A program made the position numbers and the translations under genes. A stretch of DNA of 62,422 nucleotides from an uncultured Collinsella sp. Lineage in GTDB: Bacteria > Actinomycetota > Coriobacteriia > Coriobacteriales > Coriobacteriaceae. Location: positions 1-62,422 of the forward strand of contig CAAFGE010000003.1 in NCBI GenBank assembly GCA_900762355.1, read 5' to 3'. The notes below the pieces were generated by a model. That model did not search any database. It saw only the letters and a list, made by a program, of their open reading frames with translations, and had not been told where the DNA came from. Each line of letters begins with the position of its first letter. Within the stretch, counting starts at the first letter, position 1. Below are positions 42,917 to 52,182 of this stretch, one piece after another.

Positions 42917-45598
42917 ATGGCACAGACCGCGACAGATACTTCCGCCAGCACCGTTTCCGGCGCCGGCGCCGCCAGCTCGTTCTCGGGCGGCACGGGCACC
43001 GAGGCCGAGTTCGGTTCGCTCGGCGCGCTCTCCCCCACCTGGTGGGAGCCCGAGGACGGCAGCAAGCCCGAGCCGTGGCTCACGCCCGATCAGGCCTTCG
43101 AGCGCTTCTTTGAATGGACGGGCGAGCGCGGCATCGAGCTGTGGGACCACCAAGAAGAGGCCCTCATGGACCTAGCAGCCGGCGATCATGTCATTTTGGG
43201 CACGCCGACCGGCTCGGGTAAGTCGCTTGTCGCGCTGGGCATGCTCTTTATGGGCATGGCGCAAGGCAAGCGTTGCTATTACACTGCTCCCATCAAGGCC
43301 CTGGTCAGCGAGAAGTTTTTTGATTTGGTGCAGGTGCTCGGCCGCGATAACGTCGGCATGATCACCGGCGATACGCATATCAACACCAAGGCGCCCGTCA
43401 TCTGCTGCACGGCCGAGATCCTTGCCAATGACGCACTGCGCGAGGGCGAGGATGCCGATGTGGGCTGCGTCGCCATGGACGAGTTCCACTACTTTGCCGA
43501 CCCCGACCGCGGCTGGGCCTGGCAGGTACCGTTGCTCACTCTGCCCCATACACAATTCATGCTCATGAGCGCCACGCTTGGCGACGTCACCGCGATTGCC
43601 GCCTCGCTCGAGGAGCACACCGGTGCCACCTGCGACCTGGTCGTCGATGCCCCGCGCCCCGTGCCGCTGAGCTACGATTACGTGACGACCTCGCTCGAAG
43701 GCACCGTCGAGCTCGCCATGCGCCGCGGCGAGGCCCCGCTCTACATCGTGCACTTTAGCCAAGACGCCGCACTCGCAACGGCACAGTCGCTCGCCAACTT
43801 TGGCATTGCCAGCAAGGAGCAGCGCGAGGCCATCAAGGAAGCGGCCAAGGGCACGAGCTTCTCGACCGCCTTCGGCAAGATCCTCAAGCGCCTGCTCGGC
43901 TGCGGCGTCGGCGTGCACCACGCCGGCATGCTGCCGCGCTATCGCTTGCTGGTCGAGCGCCTGGCGCAGCAGGGATTGCTGCCCGTCATCTGCGGCACCG
44001 ACACACTTGGCGTCGGCATCAATGTGCCCATCCACACCGTGGTGCTCACCGCGCTCGCCAAGTTCGATGGTTACAAGATGCGTCGCCTGCGCGCCCGCGA
44101 ATTCCATCAGATCGCCGGTCGCGCTGGCCGCTCGGGCTTCGACACCGAGGGCATGGTCATCGCCGAGGCGCCGGAGCACGAGATTGAGAACGCCAAGCTC
44201 ATGGCCAAGGCGGGCGATGACCCCAAAAAGCTCCGCAAGATTAAAAAGAAGAAAGCTCCCGAGGGCTTTGTCACCTGGAACAAGCAGACCTTTGAGCGCC
44301 TGATCGAGACGCAGCCCGAGACGCTCAAACCGCGCCTGCGCATCACGCACTCCATGGTGATTAGCGTGGTCGAGCAGGGCGGCAACGCCCGTGCCCGCGT
44401 GCACGATCTCATCGAGACGAGCCTGCAAACGCCCGAGGAAAAGGCGAAGCTCGAGGTTCGCGCCGACGAGATCTTCGCCACGCTCATCGACTCCGGCGTC
44501 GTCGTGCGCACCGAGGTGCCGCTCGCACCCGACGCCCCAGCCGACGCCGCGCCCGACATCGACTATGCGCTGACAGTCGACCTGCCCGAGGACTTTGCGC
44601 TCGACCAGCCGCTCTCACCGTTTTTGCTTGCCGCGCTGGAGCTACTTGATCCCGAGAGCGAGACCTATACCATGGACCTCATCTCGATGGTTGAGGCGAC
44701 GCTCGAGGACCCCAAACAGGTGCTGCGCGCGCAGGAGCGTACCGCGCGTGACCGTGCCATGGCCGAGATGAAGGCTGACGGTGTCGAGTACGAGGAGCGC
44801 CTGGAGCGCATCCAAGATGTCACCTACGAAAAGCCGCTCGAGGAGCTGCTCGACGCCGCCTTTGACAAGTACTGCCAGGAAGTGCCCTGGGCCAACGACT
44901 ACCAGCTTTCGCCCAAGAGCGTCCTGCGCGATATGTTGGAGAGCGCGAGCGACTTTAAGGGCTATATCCAAAAGCTCGGCATCGCCCGCTCCGAGGGCAT
45001 TCTGCTGCGCTACCTGGCCGAGGCCTACCGCTCGCTCGATCGCACCGTGCCCATTGAGAAGCGCGACGAGCGCTTGCGCGACATCATTTCGTGGCTGGGT
45101 TTTGTGGTGCGCTCGGTGGACTCGAGCCTGGTGGACGAGTGGGAGAACGCCGGAAACCCGGCTGCGCTCGACGCCGCGCCGCCGCAGGGCATCGACGAGG
45201 TCGTGGCCGATCGCCGCGGCTGCACCCTGCTGGTGCGCAACGCGCTCTTCCGCCGCGTGACCCTTGCTGCCCGCGAGCACGTCCGCGACCTGGGCGAACT
45301 CGACGAGGACTGGGGCATGAGCGAGGTCCGCTGGCAAAAGGCGCTCGATGCCTACCACGAGCAGCACGAGGAAATCCTCACCGACGGCGACGCCCGCAGT
45401 TCGGCGATGTTTACCATCGACGAGAGCGACGAGAAGACCGATCACGTGTGGCACGTGCACCAGATCTTTGCCGACGAGGATGGCGACCACGACTTTGGCA
45501 TCATGGGCGATGTCGATCTGGATGCCACGCAAGACGGCGGCGAGGTCATCTTCAAGAACTACCGCGTCGGCTTTATCGAGGACCTGCTCGAAGACTAG
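42917..45598 (+). CDS. DUF3516-type DEAD/DEAH RNA/DNA helicase
   Basis: 893 residues from the ATG at 42917. Walker A GTPTGSGKS is at ~95-103, DEFHYF at ~188, SATLGD at ~220, and RecA2 with GVGVHHAGMLPRYR, CGTDTLGVGINVP and QIAGRAGRSG. The C-terminal ~400 residues form the DUF3516 domain of actinobacterial helicases of the Ski2/Mtr4 class. Processing of structured RNA is the usual inference. A Ser/Gly/Ala-rich stretch precedes the helicase core. A strong terminator follows; no operon partner. Confidence 0.88.
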   Translation: MAQTATDTSASTVSGAGAASSFSGGTGTEAEFGSLGALSPTWWEPEDGSKPEPWLTPDQAFERFFEWTGERGIELWDHQEEALMDLAAGDHVILGTPTGSGKSLVALGMLFMGMAQGKRCYYTAPIKALVSEKFFDLVQVLGRDNVGMITGDTHINTKAPVICCTAEILANDALREGEDADVGCVAMDEFHYFADPDRGWAWQVPLLTLPHTQFMLMSATLGDVTAIAASLEEHTGATCDLVVDAPRPVPLSYDYVTTSLEGTVELAMRRGEAPLYIVHFSQDAALATAQSLANFGIASKEQREAIKEAAKGTSFSTAFGKILKRLLGCGVGVHHAGMLPRYRLLVERLAQQGLLPVICGTDTLGVGINVPIHTVVLTALAKFDGYKMRRLRAREFHQIAGRAGRSGFDTEGMVIAEAPEHEIENAKLMAKAGDDPKKLRKIKKKKAPEGFVTWNKQTFERLIETQPETLKPRLRITHSMVISVVEQGGNARARVHDLIETSLQTPEEKAKLEVRADEIFATLIDSGVVVRTEVPLAPDAPADAAPDIDYALTVDLPEDFALDQPLSPFLLAALELLDPESETYTMDLISMVEATLEDPKQVLRAQERTARDRAMAEMKADGVEYEERLERIQDVTYEKPLEELLDAAFDKYCQEVPWANDYQLSPKSVLRDMLESASDFKGYIQKLGIARSEGILLRYLAEAYRSLDRTVPIEKRDERLRDIISWLGFVVRSVDSSLVDEWENAGNPAALDAAPPQGIDEVVADRRGCTLLVRNALFRRVTLAAREHVRDLGELDEDWGMSEVRWQKALDAYHEQHEEILTDGDARSSAMFTIDESDEKTDHVWHVHQIFADEDGDHDFGIMGDVDLDATQDGGEVIFKNYRVGFIEDLLED

Positions 45599-45619
45599 CC
45601 GAATCAGCCAGGTAAACGA

Positions 45620-45659
45620 AGCGGGGCCGCTGGCAACATCGCCAGCGGCCCCGCTTTTT
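45620..45659. terminator. Bidirectional terminator after the DUF3516 helicase
   Basis: AGCGGGGCCGCTGGC and GCCAGCGGCCCCGCT form a perfect 15-pair stem around AACATC, followed by TTTTTG. It lies between two convergent genes. Confidence 0.9.
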
Positions 45660-45676
45660 GCGCCATGCGCTATCCC

Positions 45677-47434
45677 CTACTCGGCATCCTCGACCTCATA
45701 GGTATCAGCTTCGGCAGGCTCATCGCCCGCATCTGCTGTGGCCTCGCGCGCCTCGTCAAACGCCGCCTTCATGGTCTTGTTGCCCCAAGTGAGCTTGCGA
45801 ATCGTAAGATCATCGGCTTTCTTGTTAGCTAGGCGCAGATTGTTCTCGGAGGACAGCAATGCCTCCTTGGTTTTCTGCAGATGGCTAATCGTCTTGTCAA
45901 TCTCGTCGATTGCCGTTTGGAACTTGCGGCTCGCAATCTCGTAGTTACGGCCAAAATCATTCTTGAACTTTTCCATCTTGGCTTCGAAGTTCGTGACGTC
46001 GATATTCTGCTGCTTGTACTCCGCCAACTCCTGCTTATAGCGCAGCGATCCCATAGCGGCGTTGCGCAGCAGCGTGATCATGGGAATGAAGAATTGCGGG
46101 CGGATCGCGTACATCTTCTCGTAGCGGTAGCTCACGTCCACGATGCCGGCGTTATAGAGCTCGCTCTCGGGCTCGAGCAGGGTGCAAAGCACCGCGTACT
46201 CGCAGCCTTTCTGACGACGGTCGTGGTCGAGCTTCTTAAAGAAGTCCTCGTTCTTGTGCTTGGTCGCGGTTTCGTCATTCTCGTTTTTCATCTCGAACAT
46301 GATCGAGATGATCTCGTTGCCGCTCGCGTCGCACTCACGGAAGATGAAGTCGCCCTTGGTACCCTCGGACGCATCGTTGTCTTTCTCAAAATACGCGTTG
46401 GGAAACGCCGTCATGCGCAAGCGATTGAACTCAGTCTCGCAGTGTTGCTCGAGCGACTCGCCCACCATCTTGGTGGACAGGCGCACCTTCATGTCCTTCA
46501 GGCGCTCAATCTCTTCGTCCTTGTAGCGGATCAGCTCATCGCTCGCGCGCTTGGCCTGCGCAAGCTCGAGCTCGTGTGCTGCCTTGGCCTGCTCCTCGCG
46601 TGAATCGCGCACTGCCAGCTCGCTCGTCAGCTTGGCACGCGCCTCGTCGCGCTCACGCTCCGCCGCGGCGACTGCTTCCGACAGGTTCATCTTTGCCGTC
46701 AGCTCCTGCTCACGCAGCTGGGCGCGCAGGCCCTCTGCCTCCTGCTCGGACTGAGCCTTTGCGGTGGAGAACTTCTCCTTCACTTTCGCCTGATAGTCGG
46801 CGAGCGTACGCTCGGCCTCGCTGCGAGCGGCATCAAGCTCACGCTGGGACTCGGCGGCGGCAGCGGCAAGTGCCATCTCCTGGGCCTTGTCTGCAGCGGA
46901 GAGCTTCGCCTGCAGCTCGGCAATCTGAGCGTCGCGTGCGGACAGGTCGTTTTGCGCGGCGCCACGCGCCGCCGCCTCGGCAAGCTTGGCTTCGTCGTCT
47001 TTGCGTCCCAACTGTGCACGCAGGCTGTCAATCTCACGCTGGAGCTCGGCGTTCTCCTTTTGGGCATCGGCACGAGCCTCAATAGCCGCACGCTGACTTG
47101 CGCTCTCGCGCTCTGCGGCAGCACCCTCGAGCTTGGCGCGTAGCTCGGCAAGCTCGGCGTCGCGCTTGGCAACTTCCTGTGCCAACTCCTGAGCCGCGAT
47201 ATTCTTCTGTTCAGTGAGCTGAGCGCTGCGCTGAGATTCCACCTCCCGTAAGGCGGCAGCCGAGCGCGAGCGTTCAAGCTCCAGTGCCTGCTCGCCCTCG
47301 CGCTGGACGGCCTTCACGCGCTCATCCAGGTCGCGCGAGAACTCCGTATCGCGCACCTGTTTGACGATATCCGCATAGCCGGACGCATCGACCTTAAAGA
47401 CTTCGCCGCAATGCGGGCACCTGATCTCGTTCAT
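45677..47434 (-). CDS. DUF2130 coiled-coil protein with nuclease-like domain
   Basis: 585 residues from an ATG 8 bases after GAGGAG. The N-terminus carries a zinc-ribbon start (CPHCGEVF), followed by a very long Ala/Glu/Arg-rich coiled coil (~25-330). The DUF2130 domain from ~335 contains KGDFIFRECDASGNEIISIMFE..KNEND, a D...E-x-K arrangement like that of RmuC and other PD-(D/E)XK nucleases, and FFKKLDHDRRQKGCEYAVL. A role in DNA maintenance is likely but not shown. It is monocistronic, closed by the shared terminator. Confidence 0.85.
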   Translation of the reverse strand: MNEIRCPHCGEVFKVDASGYADIVKQVRDTEFSRDLDERVKAVQREGEQALELERSRSAAALREVESQRSAQLTEQKNIAAQELAQEVAKRDAELAELRAKLEGAAAERESASQRAAIEARADAQKENAELQREIDSLRAQLGRKDDEAKLAEAAARGAAQNDLSARDAQIAELQAKLSAADKAQEMALAAAAAESQRELDAARSEAERTLADYQAKVKEKFSTAKAQSEQEAEGLRAQLREQELTAKMNLSEAVAAAERERDEARAKLTSELAVRDSREEQAKAAHELELAQAKRASDELIRYKDEEIERLKDMKVRLSTKMVGESLEQHCETEFNRLRMTAFPNAYFEKDNDASEGTKGDFIFRECDASGNEIISIMFEMKNENDETATKHKNEDFFKKLDHDRRQKGCEYAVLCTLLEPESELYNAGIVDVSYRYEKMYAIRPQFFIPMITLLRNAAMGSLRYKQELAEYKQQNIDVTNFEAKMEKFKNDFGRNYEIASRKFQTAIDEIDKTISHLQKTKEALLSSENNLRLANKKADDLTIRKLTWGNKTMKAAFDEAREATADAGDEPAEADTYEVEDAE

Positions 47435-47498
47435 AGCAGCTCCTCGATGGACGCACATTTCAACTGCCTACACTCTACCGCGGCACGCGGACAAAAAA

Positions 47499-47527
47499 GG
47501 CGCCGCCGCCATAATGGCAACGGCGCC
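47499..47527 (-). terminator. Terminator after the chbG-like gene
   Basis: GGCGCCG (47499-47505) pairs with CGGCGCC (47521-47527), with extra inner GC pairs, and is followed on the minus strand by TTTTTTG. Confidence 0.8.
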
Positions 47528-47529
47528 AG

Positions 47530-47566
47530 AACCACCACAAAGGCGCCTGTCCCCATTGTGGTGGTT
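47530..47566. repeat. Hairpin repeat containing GCCTGTCCCC
   Basis: AACCACCACAA (47530-47540) and TTGTGGTGGTT (47556-47566) form a perfect 11-base inverted repeat; its loop carries GGCGCCTGTCCCC, sharing the GGGACAGG core of the 53-bp repeat. Directly adjacent to the terminator. Confidence 0.6.
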
Positions 47567-47574
47567 TGGGAGCC

Positions 47575-48339
47575 TTACAGGTCGCGGTAGTCAATCAGAT
47601 GCAGATCGTCCTGAGCCTCGAGCCACGCCCGCAGCTCGGGGTCGATCAGCGCATCGACTTCCTTGGTGCGATCGGTCGTAAGCGAACTATTCTCTAGGAT
47701 AAAGCGATCAAGATAGCCCGGATGACAGACAAAGACGACCGTCTCGCCATCGGACATTTCACGAACCGTCTGCATGATTGCTTCCTTGGGCTCGTAGCCC
47801 GGCTCCATCGAACGCATCACCATGCGCAGATCGGTGTCTCCGCAATGCACCACGGCCGTGGGGTCGAAGCTCGCTTTTTGCTCCTTAAGGCCCAGCTCCT
47901 GCGCCACCACCGAAATCGCGCGGTTGAGATTTTTGCTCATAACGGCATGGGCCTCAAAGTAATCGGGCTCGCGACCCACGATCTCGACAAAGCGGTCGTG
48001 CTGCGCACGAATCTCAATACAGGCCTCGTCGAAGTCAATCAGTTCCTCGCCACGCTTAAAGTGTTCGCGGAAGGTACGGCTGCTATGGAACTCGCCGTTG
48101 TCGTCGAGCATGCTCGGAATGAGCGCCGGGTCGGCACACGGCCTGCCCAGGCACACGTTGGTGTGTTGGCCCACCGCAATGCCGGCATCGGCCACGAGCG
48201 ACCAACCGCGCTCGGCCTCGGGCATATTGGGCATAAGGCCCGCCGAGCGCACGAGACCCTCGTTGACGCTACGGGCAATCCCTAAGTCAACGGCGTACGA
48301 ATAACCGATATCGTCGGCACGAATAAGCAGTTGTTTCAT
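47575..48339 (-). CDS. YdjC/ChbG-type carbohydrate deacetylase
   Basis: 254 residues. Family pattern: LLIRADDIGYSYAVDLGIARSVNEGLVRSA with the metal-binding DD near residues 8-9, GQHTNVCLGRP with its histidine, and VVFVCHPGYLD near the C-terminus. ChbG removes an acetyl group from chitooligosaccharide phosphates. It lies just after a PTS gene and its terminator, which suggests the imported sugar carries N-acetyl groups, but the PTS belongs to the beta-glucoside type, so this link is an inference. Confidence 0.8.
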   Translation of the reverse strand: MKQLLIRADDIGYSYAVDLGIARSVNEGLVRSAGLMPNMPEAERGWSLVADAGIAVGQHTNVCLGRPCADPALIPSMLDDNGEFHSSRTFREHFKRGEELIDFDEACIEIRAQHDRFVEIVGREPDYFEAHAVMSKNLNRAISVVAQELGLKEQKASFDPTAVVHCGDTDLRMVMRSMEPGYEPKEAIMQTVREMSDGETVVFVCHPGYLDRFILENSSLTTDRTKEVDALIDPELRAWLEAQDDLHLIDYRDL

Positions 48340-48361
48340 AACGACTCCAATCTATGGAAAA

Positions 48362-48388
48362 GGGCACTTGGAGTATAGCCAAGTGCCC
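48362..48388 (-). terminator. Terminator after the PTS gene
   Basis: GGGCACTTGG and CCAAGTGCCC form a perfect 10-pair stem around AGTATAG, followed on the minus strand by TTTTCC. Read-through would reach the deacetylase gene. Confidence 0.85.
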
Positions 48389-48417
48389 CGGGAAATTATC
48401 CCACCTAAACAGATGCT

Positions 48418-49866
48418 TTAAGCCTTAGCGGCGGCTGCATCCTCATCGAGCTGCTCCTTGGTAAAACCAAAGAGGTAGGCGATGGCAGCGGCGGAAATAA
48501 ACGCAACGCCCGAAGCAACGCAGCCCCAAACGAGGTTGGCCGTTCCGCCGGCAACAAATCCGGTAATAGCCAGAATATTCGTTGCGCCCAAAACATACGT
48601 CGTCACGTTCGTGAGGGCCGCGACCAGGCCGCCGATAGCACCGCCGGCAACCATGGCGCCCAGGCAGCGGGTGTACTTAAAGCCGCAGCCATACAGCGCA
48701 GGCTCCGTCACGCCACCGACGATACCGGAAAGGGAAAAGCCGAGCATAGCGCCCTTCTCGTCGGTCTCCTTAAGGCGCAGGAAGGCACCAAAGGCCATGC
48801 CCCACGTGGCGAACTGAGCAATACCGCCTGCAACCATAACGCAGGAGTCAGAGCCCAGCGTAAGCAGCTGAACAATACCAAGGGTAATCAAAACCTGGTG
48901 CATACCGGTCATGACCAGGAACTCCCAAAGCGCGGCGATAGCCACCAGGGAAACGATGGTTAGGATACCGCCGGTGTTGCCGAGACCGAACATGAAGTTG
49001 CCGACCACGCTGCCCAGGATGGAGCCGATCGGAGCCAGAGCGCACAGCGAAACGGGAACCATGACGGCCAAGGTGCACACAGGCACAAACACCGTGGAGA
49101 GCATGTCGGGAATGACCTTCTTCATGAACTTCTCGACGACCATGAGCACCGGCATGGACAGGACCATGGGGAGCACGGTGGCAGAATAGTTGTTCAGCTG
49201 AGCCGGAAGCACGCCGTAGACCAGAGTGGTCGTTGCACCCGAATCTGCTGCAGCGTTAACGAGCGTCATAAACTCGGGGGCAATGAGCACGCCGCCGAGC
49301 ATCATGCCGAGCGGCTGGCTGCAGCCGAGCTGTTTGGCAGCGGCCCAACCCAGGTAAATGGGCATGAAATAGTAACCTGCGTTGTAGATCCAGTTATAGA
49401 AGAAGTTGTAGATATCGGAATCGGCAGCCCAAATACCGAGCATGCCGTCGCCGCAAATCACGGCGATGGTACGGAACATGGCGGCGCCCATGATGATCGG
49501 AATCGTCATGACCATCGTCTTGGACAGGTAGTTGAGGACCTTCTTGCCCGCAGTCTTGAGCGTCAGCGGCTCCTTGGTGCCGTCATCGAGATTCTCGTCG
49601 ATGGAGCCTTCGCCCTTAACTCCCAGCGCAATGGCGGCGTCATAGACCTTCGGCACGTTCTGGCCGATGATGACCTGATACTGGCCGCCAGACCACTGGG
49701 CACCCAGTACGCCCTTGATCTTCTTAACTTCATCGTCATTGGGGATGGACTGATCCTTGAGGTTCAGACGCAGGCGAGTCATGCAGTGCGTCGCGTTCGT
49801 CACATTGGAGGCGCCGCCGACGGCAGCAAGCACGTCCTCGGCAATCTTCTTGTTATCGACAGCCAT
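48418..49866 (-). CDS. PTS EIIBC component, glucose/beta-glucoside superfamily
   Basis: 482 residues from the ATG at 49866, 7 bases after GAAGGGA. The N-terminal ~85 residues are an EIIB domain with the phosphorylated cysteine in NATHCMTRLRLNL and the GQYQVIIG strand; residues ~110-470 are an EIIC with about ten membrane helices (GVLIAPEFM, GVTEPALYG, GGIAQFATWGMAFG). No EIIA is fused, so it must borrow one. Its leader carries a LicT-type antiterminator site and terminator, and the regulator gene lies upstream. Substrate: a beta-glucoside-like or N-acetylated sugar, not settled. Uptake is coupled to phosphorylation. Confidence 0.88.
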   Translation of the reverse strand: MAVDNKKIAEDVLAAVGGASNVTNATHCMTRLRLNLKDQSIPNDDEVKKIKGVLGAQWSGGQYQVIIGQNVPKVYDAAIALGVKGEGSIDENLDDGTKEPLTLKTAGKKVLNYLSKTMVMTIPIIMGAAMFRTIAVICGDGMLGIWAADSDIYNFFYNWIYNAGYYFMPIYLGWAAAKQLGCSQPLGMMLGGVLIAPEFMTLVNAAADSGATTTLVYGVLPAQLNNYSATVLPMVLSMPVLMVVEKFMKKVIPDMLSTVFVPVCTLAVMVPVSLCALAPIGSILGSVVGNFMFGLGNTGGILTIVSLVAIAALWEFLVMTGMHQVLITLGIVQLLTLGSDSCVMVAGGIAQFATWGMAFGAFLRLKETDEKGAMLGFSLSGIVGGVTEPALYGCGFKYTRCLGAMVAGGAIGGLVAALTNVTTYVLGATNILAITGFVAGGTANLVWGCVASGVAFISAAAIAYLFGFTKEQLDEDAAAAKA

Positions 49867-50005
49867 GTCGAATCCCTTCTCTTCCAACTAAAAGCCCGTG
49901 GGACTTCACCGCGCCAAGGCACACGATTCCGCTCGCGCCTGCGCAGCGCGCGATGCCCGTTGGCAAGAGATTTCATTGCATGTGATTCCCGGGTGGATCG
50001 ACATG

Positions 50006-50095
50006 AAAAAAGCCCCGCGCACAACCGACAGAGACCCAATACGGACCTCGGCAGAATCGGTAGTGCCTCTCGGAGCTGCGCCGTGAGTAACACCC
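50006..50095 (-). promoter_or_regulatory. LicT/BglG-type antiterminator (RAT) and overlapping terminator in the PTS leader
   Basis: Reading the minus strand, GGGTGTTACTC pairs with GAGGCACTACC (RAT-like stem, ~50059-50095, with a large loop of ~15 bases) and resembles the family RAT consensus (GG.TTGTTACTG / CAGGC.AAACC). GCACTACCGA overlaps its 3' arm and pairs with TCGGTTGTGC (50019-50028), with GCGGGGCTTTTTT ending at 50006. So the two structures are mutually exclusive, the classic arrangement for antitermination by a PRD protein. The loop is longer than in the known sites. Confidence 0.7.
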
Positions 50096-50212
50096 AACAC
50101 ACGGCGAGTATATGCGGTGAACGCGTTCGCTGCGGCTCAGATTACTGACAAACGGTAGCAAAGAGCCCGCGAACGGTTGCCGAGACAGATTTGAAACGCT
50201 TAGTCGCCCCTA

Positions 50213-51049
50213 CTAGTTATCTGCATTTGAAGGAGCCACGCGATTCACATGCATGATCAGGTAGACAAGCTCTTCTTGCGCCAACGCCTCGCCAAAGGTC
50301 TCCTGAATCAGCTCGTCGACACGATGGGCACAACGCGATGCCGCCGGATACTGCTCCACGAGCACGTCGTAGAGACCGGAATTCTCGGTATCGATGGGCT
50401 CTTTCTTTGCCACGCGGTCGAGCAGATAGCGCACATGAGTGGCAAAGCGGGTAAAGGCGAACGACGTACGATCGACCGTCACGCCGAGCTCTTCCTGAAT
50501 AATTGCGACCGTCATGTCGAGCAGGCGCTCCTCCTGCTGCTCGGCAAGTACGCGCCGCTCGCTTGGCTTAACTGCCGCGTTGATAATCGACATGGCGATA
50601 CCCGCGGCCTCGCTCTTGGGCATGCGGACGGCAAAGGTTTTCTTAATACCGCGAACAGCCAGCTCGCCTAAGCGATATTCGATGGGGTGCAACTGCTCCA
50701 AATCGCGCTCGAGCGGCAACGATACCACCATGTGCTCACGAGCGCGCTTAATGGCAAACTGAATATGGTCGGCCAACGTAATGGGCAGATTGGGACTCAA
50801 TTCGTACGAGAGCTGCCCGGTTGCGATATCTGCCAGCTGAGCAGAAAACTCCAGCACCTCGGGATCAACCTCGTCGATAAACGCCAGGTACTTTGAATCG
50901 ACGCCGTAAAAGGTGCGGGTGATGACATCCAGGTCGACCTCGTGGGGCATATCGCCAAAGCCGATACCGCGACCCAACGCGATAAGCTGACGCCCCGCAC
51001 CATCTTCGCAGATGGCAGCGTTGTGGTTAATGCGCTGGATAGCCCTCAT
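50213..51049 (-). CDS. BglG/LicT-family transcription antiterminator
   Basis: 278 residues from the ATG at 51049 (AGGAG 11 bases upstream). The first ~55 residues are the RNA-binding CAT domain (IQRINHNAAICED, GRQLIALGRGIGFG), followed by two PRD domains (about 70-170 and 175-278) with the phosphorylatable histidines in DHIQFAIKRAREHMVV and FATHVRYLLDRV. Binding to the RAT in the leader at 50.06-50.1 kb prevents the terminator there and turns on the PTS gene; phosphorylation by the PTS sets its activity. The gene order regulator-leader-transporter is the usual one. Confidence 0.9.
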   Translation of the reverse strand: MRAIQRINHNAAICEDGAGRQLIALGRGIGFGDMPHEVDLDVITRTFYGVDSKYLAFIDEVDPEVLEFSAQLADIATGQLSYELSPNLPITLADHIQFAIKRAREHMVVSLPLERDLEQLHPIEYRLGELAVRGIKKTFAVRMPKSEAAGIAMSIINAAVKPSERRVLAEQQEERLLDMTVAIIQEELGVTVDRTSFAFTRFATHVRYLLDRVAKKEPIDTENSGLYDVLVEQYPAASRCAHRVDELIQETFGEALAQEELVYLIMHVNRVAPSNADN

Positions 51050-51069
51050 GGAATCATCGCTCCTATTAA

Positions 51070-51102
51070 AACGCGCCGCGCAGACCATCCGCGCGGCGCG
51101 TT
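51070..51102 (-). terminator. Terminator after the metallophosphoesterase gene
   Basis: AACGCGCCGCGC (51070-51081) and GCGCGGCGCGTT (51091-51102) pair perfectly over 12 bases, followed on the minus strand by TTAAT. Confidence 0.8.
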
Positions 51103-51122
51103 CATTCTACCTGCACTTCCAA

Positions 51123-51668
51123 TTACAGTCCAAAGAAGCTCAAGATCTGATCTCGACTTACGGGCTTGTAGCCATTGGCGTCGAGGCCCACATCGTAGCG
51201 GTAGATGGGGCGTTCGCGATCACGGTTGCGCGTGTTGGTGCGGTCTCCCCTGCTGTGGATATGTCCGTGCAGCATAATGGCGCCACGCGCTTTGCCGTTC
51301 CAACTGAGCATGGGGTAATGGCTCAAAACCAGGCGATGTCCCTTGGCATAGCCGGGGGCAATTTCCAGGTAATCGCGCACGTCATCCCAAATGTGCGGTG
51401 CGTCCGGATCTTCCCAATCGCCGTCATGGTTACCGCGGATGAGCGTCACGTTCTGACAGGCAATGCGCTCGCGCAGGAGCATGGCCTCCGCCATGGGCAA
51501 GCGATACGTAAAGTCTCCCAGGATATAGAGGCGGTCGTCCGCAGCAACGCACTCGTTAATGGCGTCAATAACCTTGCGGTTCATCTCCTCGACCGAGGCG
51601 AACGGCCGATCCATATCGTGCAGGATATTCGTATCGCCCAGGTGCAGGTCGGCGGTAAACCACATCAT
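51123..51668 (-). CDS. Metallophosphoesterase (calcineurin-like)
   Basis: 181 residues from the ATG at 51668 (GAGGA 8 bases upstream). Metal ligands are seen as WFTADLHLGD (DxH), YILGDFTY (GD), IRGNHDGDW (GNHD), LVLSHYPML (SH) and HGHIHSRG (GHxH), so the active site is complete. The small single-domain class includes YfcE-like phosphodiesterases and hypothetical phosphatases; the substrate is unknown. An earlier in-frame ATG at 51683 is possible. It follows the small gene at 51.7 kb on the same strand. Confidence 0.85.
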   Translation of the reverse strand: MMWFTADLHLGDTNILHDMDRPFASVEEMNRKVIDAINECVAADDRLYILGDFTYRLPMAEAMLLRERIACQNVTLIRGNHDGDWEDPDAPHIWDDVRDYLEIAPGYAKGHRLVLSHYPMLSWNGKARGAIMLHGHIHSRGDRTNTRNRDRERPIYRYDVGLDANGYKPVSRDQILSFFGL

Positions 51669-51734
51669 CGTCTGTGTCCTCATTTCGCAACGCGTCTAAC
51701 ACGTGCCTAGTATACAGACGCTTTGGCGCAGCGG

Positions 51735-51914
51735 TTACCCAAAGAGCCCGCCAAACAGTCCACGGCGGCGCTTGTCATTCTTCTTCGATACGTCGTCCCG
51801 TGCGTTCTTATCCTTCCGCTTTTCTCGATCCTGCTCCAGCTCATCGTCATCGAGCAGCAAGTCCCACTCAAACGGTTCATCCGTCAGATCAAACAGGTCG
51901 TCGTCATCAAACAT
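51735..51914 (-). CDS. Small highly charged protein
   Basis: 59 residues from an ATG 8 bases after GAAGGG (an earlier frame start at 52004 lacks a site). The first half is acidic (MFDDDDLFDLTDEPFEW, LLLDDDELEQ), the second basic (KRKDKNAR, KKNDKRRR), ending in GLFGGLFG. No family recognised. The base use matches its neighbours and it has a good ribosome site, so it is probably real. It lies 66 bases before the metallophosphoesterase gene, and the region on its other side to 52.18 kb shows only an inverted repeat-like GTGGCC stretch. Confidence 0.5.
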   Translation of the reverse strand: MFDDDDLFDLTDEPFEWDLLLDDDELEQDREKRKDKNARDDVSKKNDKRRRGLFGGLFG

Positions 51915-52182
51915 AGTAAGCCCTTCTAGATGCCGGAATGTCCAGCGTTTGACCTTACCGGGAAGTCTAAAGGCACGTGCGGACACAAATTCATCCCACC
52001 TCATGCCTCTTCGACCGTTTGTTGCAACGCTTGCATGCCAGAGCGCTTACAGATAAGATAGGAACACGGATGGCACCCGTGGCAGCGGGTCTTGCCAACT
52101 CCGATACACGTTTACATCGTGAGAAGTGGCCGTCTTCGCTTACGCGGGGGCGGCCACTTTTTTCCTTATCGTCTATCTCATT

